DNA from: JBBDJB01 sp040880125
Lineage (GTDB): Bacteria > Planctomycetota > Planctomycetia > Pirellulales > JBBDJB01
Reading direction: 5' to 3'
DNA length: 64,000 nt
Assembly: GCA_040880125.1 (NCBI GenBank)
Contig: JBBDJB010000024.1
Location: forward strand, 1-64,000
The position numbers were made by a program, and so were the translations under genes. Of the stretch, positions 55,228-61,286 are shown in pieces; positions within the stretch are counted from its first letter, which is position 1, and each line of letters starts with the position of its first letter. The notes beneath the pieces were generated by a model. The model had not been told where the DNA came from. It did no database searches and worked only from the letters and a program-made list of their open reading frames with translations.

Positions 55228-55342
55228 GTGCCCCGCCCGCGCGGCGTTCGGAAAGGCCACGTCCGAGCGGCGATCGATGCCGCTACGAAGCGTGCCGGTT
55301 CCGACGACGAGCGGCGACAGCTTACGCCGTAGGTAAAGCACC

Positions 55343-58300
55343 GTGGTACCGCAACCCTTCAACACCACCGAGCTAATCGCCGGGTACACGATCACCGAGC
55401 GGATCGGTGCGGGCGGTTACGGCGAGGTATGGAAAGCGGAAGCGCCGGGCGGACTCGCCAAAGCGATCAAGCTCGTCTACGGCTATCTGGACGACGACCG
55501 CGCTACTCGCGAAATGAAGGCCCTGGAGCGCGTCAAGCAGGTCCGGCACCCGTTCTTGCTTTCGCTCGAACGGATTGAGATTGTCGACGGTCGGCTGGTG
55601 ATCGTCACCGAACTGGCCGAGATGAGCCTGATGGACCGCTTCACCGAATGCCAGCGGACGTCTCTGCCGGGCATCCCGCGCGAAGAGCTGTTGGTGTACC
55701 TTCGGGACGCCGCCGACGCGCTCGACTTCATGCACGAGCGCTTCGGACTGCAGCATCTGGACGTGAAGCCGGAGAATCTGCTGCTGTTGGGCGGCCGCGT
55801 CAAAGTGGCCGACTTCGGCTTGGTGAAGGACCTGGCCGAGACGAACGTCTCGATGGTCAGCGGCATGACGCCGGTCTATGCGCCGCCGGAGGTGTTCGAC
55901 GGTCAGGCCAGCGCTCAAAGCGACCAATACAGCCTGGCGGTGCTCTACCAGGAGATGCTGACCGGCCTGTTGCCGTTTCCCGGCCGCACGGCGTCGCAAC
56001 TCGCCACGCAGCACCTGCGCAGTCGGCCGCGGCTGGGACCGCTGCCGGATCATGATCGGCCCATCATCGAGCGTGCCCTGGCCAAGCAGCCGGAGGATCG
56101 CTTCGAGAACTGCGGCGCAATGGTCGACGCGTTGCGGAAGGCCATGGAGCGGCGCCAAGAGAAAGTTCACAGCGGCGACGAGTTGGCGGATGCGGATACG
56201 GCATCCCTGAGCGACCACGCCACGGAGTTCGTCTCCCGCAAGTCGGATCCGTGCTCCGACAGCCAGGCGACGCTGCGTGGTCTGGCGCTTGCCGGCGATG
56301 CGGAGCCGGATGTCCGCAGCACGTCCGGTTTTGCCGACGTGGAGGCGACCGACGCGATTCGCCTCGCGCCCCCATCGCAACCGCTTCCGATCACCACGTT
56401 GCCACCGGTCGAGGCAGCCGCGGAATTGTTCACGCTGCAACCGACGCTATTCGTGGGAGTCGGAGGCACGGCGGCCCGCACGCTCCAGAGGTTGAAGCTT
56501 CACTTCCAGGATCGGTACGGCGATTTCGACGCACTGCCGGCGATGCAGATGCTGCTGATCGACACCGATCCGGACACGATTCAGGAAGCGACCGGCGGCG
56601 CACATGGCGCTGCACTCGCTACGAATGAAACATTGCCGATCCCACTACGGCAGGTGCACGACTATCGGGCACATTCGGAACGATTTCTGCAATGGCTGAG
56701 CCGCCGCTGGTTGTACAACATCCCTCGCTCGCTGCGGACGGCGGGCATCCGGCCTTTGGGGCGGTTGGCGTTCGTCGACCATGCTCGCCGGGTGGCGGAA
56801 CAACTACGCGTGTCGCTCGCCACGACGCTCGACTCGCGTTCGATTGCGGCTACACGCAGCGCGGCCGGTGTCGATGTAAATGGCGAATCTCCGCGCGTGG
56901 TGGTCGTCGGCTCGATCGGCGGCGGCACGGGCAGCGGTATGTTGATCGACGTAGCACATGCCGCGCGAAACGTGTTGGCTGTGTTGGGGCACGCCGACAG
57001 TGAGATCCTCGGTGTGCTGATGCACGGCACGGGGCGGAACCCCGCGACAAAGGATTTGGCGGCCGCCAGTGCGTACGCGTTTTTGGAAGAACTGCACCAT
57101 TGCCGCTGCTTCGGAAGTCCGGCGGGCGGGCATCCGACATTCGAGTCGAGCGGGGCGACTTTCGATCACGCCTATCTGCTGCATCTGGGCGACGATCTGC
57201 AGGATAGCGAGTATGACGAACAGGTCGATCTGGTCGCGGACTATTTGTTCCGCGACTCGGCCACGGCAAGCCGAACGGCGCTGGGCGCATGTCGGCAGAT
57301 GCGTCGTAGCGCCGATGAGAAGTTCGGCGAGGTGACGCTGCGGAGCTTCGCGCTGCGGCGGCTGGGCGAACCACCCAGCCGTATGATCGAGGCTGCTACC
57401 GATCTGTTGTGCAAAACGGCGGTCGGACAGTGGCTGCGGAGCGAAAGCCTTCCCGCGTCGGGACTCGAACAGCCGGCGCAAGGCGAGCCGCCGGCACCTT
57501 CGAAAGGCACGAAGCGCCGCGACCCGACCGAGCGGGTGTCGGCCATTTTGGACGCCACCACCCGGCGGGCCGCGCAGGGACGCCGCGGTGGGATCCGCGA
57601 CCGGGTTCGCAAGCGGCTGGGCAACTACAGCGAAACCCGCCTCGCGACGATAGTGGCCGATTTCGTTGTCGCGCGGTTCGGGCTTTCCGACACAAACGCT
57701 GCGGAAGCTTCCGATTCGCCGGACGTGTTGTCGCGGCTGGACGACCGGATGGAAAAGCTGCTACGGCAGCTTCAGCAGGTGCATGGCCAGATCAGTCGGC
57801 CGGCCGAGTTAATCGATGCGAAAACAACTGGCGACGATGAAGACGGCTTCGACCCGGCGGCCTGGGTGCGACAGAGCATTCGCCGCCGTATGTCGGAGCT
57901 TGCTGCTCAATTGCAGGACGATTTTTTGCAGAAGCAGTTTTCGGCGCTGCTGGGGCCAAGTGCGGCACCGGATGGGCACATCGCGCGTACTTCCTCGCCG
58001 GAGCGCGCGCTCTGGAGCGAGCTGCGGGAAGCCGCCCGAGCGGTGATCGTAAACGATCTGCGGCACCTCGATGGGCTAAAGCCGTCCGAGACGACAGTCA
58101 ACGGGCTGCCCTCGGTCGAGACGTGGAACGACTACGTGCGGGATGTATCGTCGCCGCTGTTGGAATGTGGCGGGGCGCGGCGATTGGTGTTGATGCTGCC
58201 GCAGGGGCCGGCGGCCGCGGGGCTTGCCAAACTGGCGGCGGAGTCATGGGGAGAAGCGCCGAGCGTGGTGCACGATTCGGCCGGTGGCGGCCTGTTGTGC

Positions 58301-58435
58301 TGCGAGATCGAACAGCTTCCCCTGGCCCGGGCGGCGGCGCACCTGGTCGACTATCGAGCAGATTATGTGGAAGCCGCCTGGCGGCTGCACACGCGGATTG
58401 ACGTGGCGTGGCAGCCGCTTTGTCGGCTGGCATGA
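55343..58435 (+). CDS. Ser/Thr kinase fused to tubulin/FtsZ-like domain
   Basis: This 1030-residue protein has a Ser/Thr kinase domain at residues 8-270. It shows ERIGAGGYGEVWKAEAPG, the catalytic loop QHLDVKPENLLLLG with Leu for the Arg of HRD, VADFGLVKDL, and the APE-like YAPPEVF. A polar linker covers about 275-365. From there to about 690 it resembles the tubulin-like family (Pfam calls it Tubulin_2). TLFVGVGGTAARTLQRLKLH is the first nucleotide loop, MLLIDTDPDTI follows, and VGSIGGGTGSGMLIDVAHAA near residue 525 contains the GGTGSG signature that binds GTP in tubulin and FtsZ. The C-terminal third is helical. Start is GTG 55343. I infer a phosphorylation-linked cytoskeletal or scaffold GTPase. 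Confidence 0.85.
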   Translation: MVPQPFNTTELIAGYTITERIGAGGYGEVWKAEAPGGLAKAIKLVYGYLDDDRATREMKALERVKQVRHPFLLSLERIEIVDGRLVIVTELAEMSLMDRFTECQRTSLPGIPREELLVYLRDAADALDFMHERFGLQHLDVKPENLLLLGGRVKVADFGLVKDLAETNVSMVSGMTPVYAPPEVFDGQASAQSDQYSLAVLYQEMLTGLLPFPGRTASQLATQHLRSRPRLGPLPDHDRPIIERALAKQPEDRFENCGAMVDALRKAMERRQEKVHSGDELADADTASLSDHATEFVSRKSDPCSDSQATLRGLALAGDAEPDVRSTSGFADVEATDAIRLAPPSQPLPITTLPPVEAAAELFTLQPTLFVGVGGTAARTLQRLKLHFQDRYGDFDALPAMQMLLIDTDPDTIQEATGGAHGAALATNETLPIPLRQVHDYRAHSERFLQWLSRRWLYNIPRSLRTAGIRPLGRLAFVDHARRVAEQLRVSLATTLDSRSIAATRSAAGVDVNGESPRVVVVGSIGGGTGSGMLIDVAHAARNVLAVLGHADSEILGVLMHGTGRNPATKDLAAASAYAFLEELHHCRCFGSPAGGHPTFESSGATFDHAYLLHLGDDLQDSEYDEQVDLVADYLFRDSATASRTALGACRQMRRSADEKFGEVTLRSFALRRLGEPPSRMIEAATDLLCKTAVGQWLRSESLPASGLEQPAQGEPPAPSKGTKRRDPTERVSAILDATTRRAAQGRRGGIRDRVRKRLGNYSETRLATIVADFVVARFGLSDTNAAEASDSPDVLSRLDDRMEKLLRQLQQVHGQISRPAELIDAKTTGDDEDGFDPAAWVRQSIRRRMSELAAQLQDDFLQKQFSALLGPSAAPDGHIARTSSPERALWSELREAARAVIVNDLRHLDGLKPSETTVNGLPSVETWNDYVRDVSSPLLECGGARRLVLMLPQGPAAAGLAKLAAESWGEAPSVVHDSAGGGLLCCEIEQLPLARAAAHLVDYRADYVEAAWRLHTRIDVAWQPLCRLA

Positions 58436-58484
58436 GGACAGGAACGTTCAAATCAAACACCGTGAGCGTTGAGGAGAGTCAAAA

Positions 58485-58697
58485 ATGCATACCGCCGTAC
58501 AGCATGCGTGGCAGCACGCCGTCGTGCGGGCCGACACGCTACGGGAATTGGAAGGCGTCCTGGACGAGCGCGGCGCCGACGGCTGGGAGCTGGTGAACGT
58601 CGTACACAACGAAGTGCAAGAGACCGCTCGGCCGGTCAAGACCCGACGCACTACGCACACGACCGATTGGTACGCGTTCTTTAAGCGACAGGTGTGA
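58485..58697 (+). CDS. DUF4177-like small protein
   Basis: This is a 70-residue protein. The pattern LRELEGVLDERGADGWELVN, followed by a variable loop and WYAFFKRQV, is the hallmark of the DUF4177 family, small proteins of unknown function. GAGGAG ten bases before the ATG supports the start. It follows the kinase-tubulin gene by 49 bases on the same strand and is probably co-transcribed, so it may be an accessory of that protein. Confidence 0.75.
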   Translation: MHTAVQHAWQHAVVRADTLRELEGVLDERGADGWELVNVVHNEVQETARPVKTRRTTHTTDWYAFFKRQV

Positions 58698-58720
58698 TGC
58701 GGGCTGCCGACACCTCCCTC

Positions 58721-58850
58721 TCCCTTGCAGGGAGAGGGCCGGGGAGAGGGTATAGCTGGACTCGTGAGAGTCTCGCAAGAGTTCAGCCGATCCCGCACGT
58801 GTCTGAATTCTTACGAATTTAGCTATCAGCACAGACAGGAATGTCTGTGC
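58721..58850. repeat. Composite of type C, B and A palindromic repeats
   Basis: A type C hairpin (CCCTCTCCC ... GGGAGAGGG) at 58721-58750 is followed by an inverted type B element at 58751-58826 (ATAGCTGGACTC ... GAATTTAGCTAT). A perfect type A hairpin follows at 58829-58850. All three families thus sit end to end between two genes. Confidence 0.75.
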
Positions 58851-58869
58851 CACGTAAGAATCGCCACTC

Positions 58870-59889
58870 CTACCGGAAGTCGCGCGAGGTCGTGTTCAAT
58901 CCGCGCAGCCGGTCGGCCATATCCTCCAGGTGCTCAACAACCAGGTGCACCACTTCTCCCGCGCGCTGTACGCGCCCCGCGGCGATCCAGGCGTTGGACT
59001 TGCGCGCGACCTGGTAAAAGCGTTCCCATGTTCGCTGGTGGACGACCAGGTTGACCACGCCGGTCTCGTCTTCCAGCGTGACGAACGTGATCCCCTTGGC
59101 CGTACTGGGCCGCTGGCGCAATAGCACCAGACCCGCGGTACGAGCCGGCTGGCCGTCCTTCATCTGGTGCAGGCGTCGAGCGGTGACGATCTTTAATTGG
59201 TCGAGCGACTCGCGGTGAAACGCGATCGGGTGGTTGCGGAGCGAGAGCCCCTGCGTGCGGTAATCGGCGAAGACTTCCTCCCTTTCGTTCATCGCGGGTA
59301 GCGGCGAGTCGGGCTCCTGCTCATCCAGGTTTGCCAGCAGGGGCCGATCATGCGGACCGGCCTCTTCCGCCCGCACGTGCCACAGCGCGGCCCGGCGCGA
59401 GAGCCCCAGTGAAGCGAAAGCGTCCGCCTTGGCCAATCGCTCCAAGACCGTTCGCCGCAGCCCAGTCCGCCGGGTCAACTCGTGTACGGTTCGGTAGGGG
59501 CTCGTGCGGGCTTGCATCAGCGCGTCGCCCGTCGCGCGGGGAAGACCGGCGATCATCCGCAGACCCAGCCGCAGCGCGAAGGGATGCTTCGCCTTCGGAG
59601 CGGCCGGCTCGAGCGTGCAGTCCCAATCGCTGTGGTTCACGTCCACCGGGCGGACCTCGACGCCGTGCTCGCGGGCATCGCGGACCAGTTGGGCCGGGGC
59701 ATAAAAACCCAGCGGCCAGCTATTGATCATCGCCGCCATGAAGGCGGCCGGACGGTGGCACTTCAACCAGGCCGAAGCGTACACCAGCAAGGCGAACGAG
59801 GCGGCGTTGCTTGAGAGTCGGTTGAGAGCTGCATGGTATAAGCCTCTGCCAAAGGTGGGAGAAGCGCACGTGAGATACCGCCTCCGCAT
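58870..59889 (-). pseudogene. dnaE2: 5'-truncated error-prone DNA polymerase DnaE2
   Basis: The open frame encodes the C-terminal third of an error-prone C-family DNA polymerase. The match begins at AASFALLVYASAWLKCHRPA and continues through MGFYAPAQLVRDA-type sequence (LGFYAPAQLVRDAREHGVEV, RPVDVNHSDWDCTLE), an OB-fold segment (GITFVTLEDETGVVNLVVHQ) and the ending SRDFR. DnaE2 is normally about 1050 residues, with PHP and catalytic palm domains first. All of that is missing, and the homology stops abruptly near 59810. The first 28 codons of the frame are unrelated. It cannot polymerise DNA and is a gene remnant. No imuA or imuB is present. Confidence 0.85.
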
Positions 59890-60057
59890 AGAGGCGCGTA
59901 TGCTAGCAATAGTGTACTAATGTACCGTATCGTACGGCAAGTTCAATCCGCCGGCGAGGCCAGTTCCCGGCGCGCTTTTTCCAAAGCGAGAAGGCGCCGC
60001 ACGTTGCGCAACGAATTGCAAAATCTCGGCGCAAGAATCCGCTACCGGATGGGGAAT

Positions 60058-60078
60058 CCCCCGCGAAGAAGGCGGGGG
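60058..60078 (-). terminator. Hairpin after the epimerase gene
   Basis: CCCCCGC (60058-60064) pairs with GCGGGGG (60072-60078) around a seven-base loop, 17 bases beyond the epimerase stop on the minus strand. There is no strong T run, so termination is only probable. Confidence 0.45.
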
Positions 60079-60094
60079 AAAGTGCTCACGAAAT

Positions 60095-61060
60095 TCAGCA
60101 GACCGAGGCGAGCCGCTCGCGATACCAGCCGATAAACTCGGGCACGCCCTCAGAAAACGGCACCGTCGGCTCGTAGCCGAGCAACCGCCGGGCCTTGCTC
60201 AGGTCGGCCCAGGTGACGGGCATGTCGCCGGGCTTTTCCGGCTGCTGGTCGATATGGGCCGGCTTGCCCAGCGCTTCGGCCAACATGCCGATCAACTGCC
60301 GGATGGCGATGGGCGAATCGTGTCCCAGGTTGATGGTTTCCCCCACTGCGTTCTCGGCCGAGAGCGCGCCCATCAAGCCGCGGCAGATATCGGACACGTG
60401 GGTGAAGTCGCGGCGGATGGAGCCGTTGCCGTACAGCGGCAGCGGCAGCCCCTGCTCGATGCAGTGGGCGAACACCGACATGGCCAGGTCCGGCCGCAGC
60501 CGTGGACCGTACACGCTAAACGGCCGCAGGCAAACCACCGGCACACGGTGCAGATCGTGATAGGTGAGCCCCAATAACTCCGCGGCACGCTTCGTTGCGC
60601 CATAGGGGCTCATCGGAACACCCAGCGGCGCGTCTTCGGAAAACGGAACCGGCGCTCCGCGGCCGTACACCGTCGACGAGGAGATCAGCAGGAATCGCTC
60701 CACCGGATGGGCGCGGGCCGCTTCCAGCAGAGCCAGCGTTCCGCCGACGTTCGTTTCCTGGTAGAGCAGCGGATTCTCGACGCTAGGCCGCACGCCGGCA
60801 TAGGCGCCCAGGTGAACGACGTGCGACACGCGATGCCGCGCGAACAACTGCCGCATCGCCGCGGCGTTGCAGAACGATTGCTCGACGAGCGTGACGCGAG
60901 GATCCTCGGCAAAGCCGCGGATGTTCGTCCGTTTCAGCGCCGGATCGTAGTAGTCATTGAAGTTGTCGAGACACAAGAGCGACTCGCGGGTCTCCTGGAG
61001 CAATCGCTCGATCAGGTGACTACCGATGAATCCGGCTCCGCCGGTGACCAGTATGGACAT
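60095..61060 (-). CDS. NAD-dependent nucleotide-sugar epimerase
   Basis: This 321-residue extended SDR begins ILVTGGAGFIGSHLIERLLQ with the Rossmann glycine motif. The catalytic Ser and Tyr-x-x-x-Lys appear in LLISSSTVYG and SPYGATKRAAELL. The segment LDNFNDYYDPALKRTNIRGF is typical of UDP-glucuronate or UDP-glucose 4-epimerases, and LRPFSVYGPRLRPDLAM follows. It interconverts the C4 configuration of a UDP-sugar for surface polysaccharide. The exact substrate is uncertain. Confidence 0.9.
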   Translation of the reverse strand: MSILVTGGAGFIGSHLIERLLQETRESLLCLDNFNDYYDPALKRTNIRGFAEDPRVTLVEQSFCNAAAMRQLFARHRVSHVVHLGAYAGVRPSVENPLLYQETNVGGTLALLEAARAHPVERFLLISSSTVYGRGAPVPFSEDAPLGVPMSPYGATKRAAELLGLTYHDLHRVPVVCLRPFSVYGPRLRPDLAMSVFAHCIEQGLPLPLYGNGSIRRDFTHVSDICRGLMGALSAENAVGETINLGHDSPIAIRQLIGMLAEALGKPAHIDQQPEKPGDMPVTWADLSKARRLLGYEPTVPFSEGVPEFIGWYRERLASVC

Positions 61061-61286
61061 GGCGCGCTAGCACTCCTTGCCTGCAAACTTCCAGTGCAAA
61101 ACAGCCGAGACTGGAAGAATTATGCCATAACTGGCCTCGGATGACGATGCGAGTTGCCGGCGGCCAACACCCAAAGCAGGCGCAGAAACACCACCGCTGG
61201 GATTGCAAGCAGCATCGCTCGGGGCGAAGCCACTATTCCCTATTCCCACAAGCCGCAGTTGGAACTGCCGTTGGGGCGCTTTAGTC

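Noticed and set aside
44550..58850. A CRISPR array
   Set aside because: The palindromic repeats are scattered, in both orientations and at irregular distances, without spacer-length regularity, and there are no cas genes.
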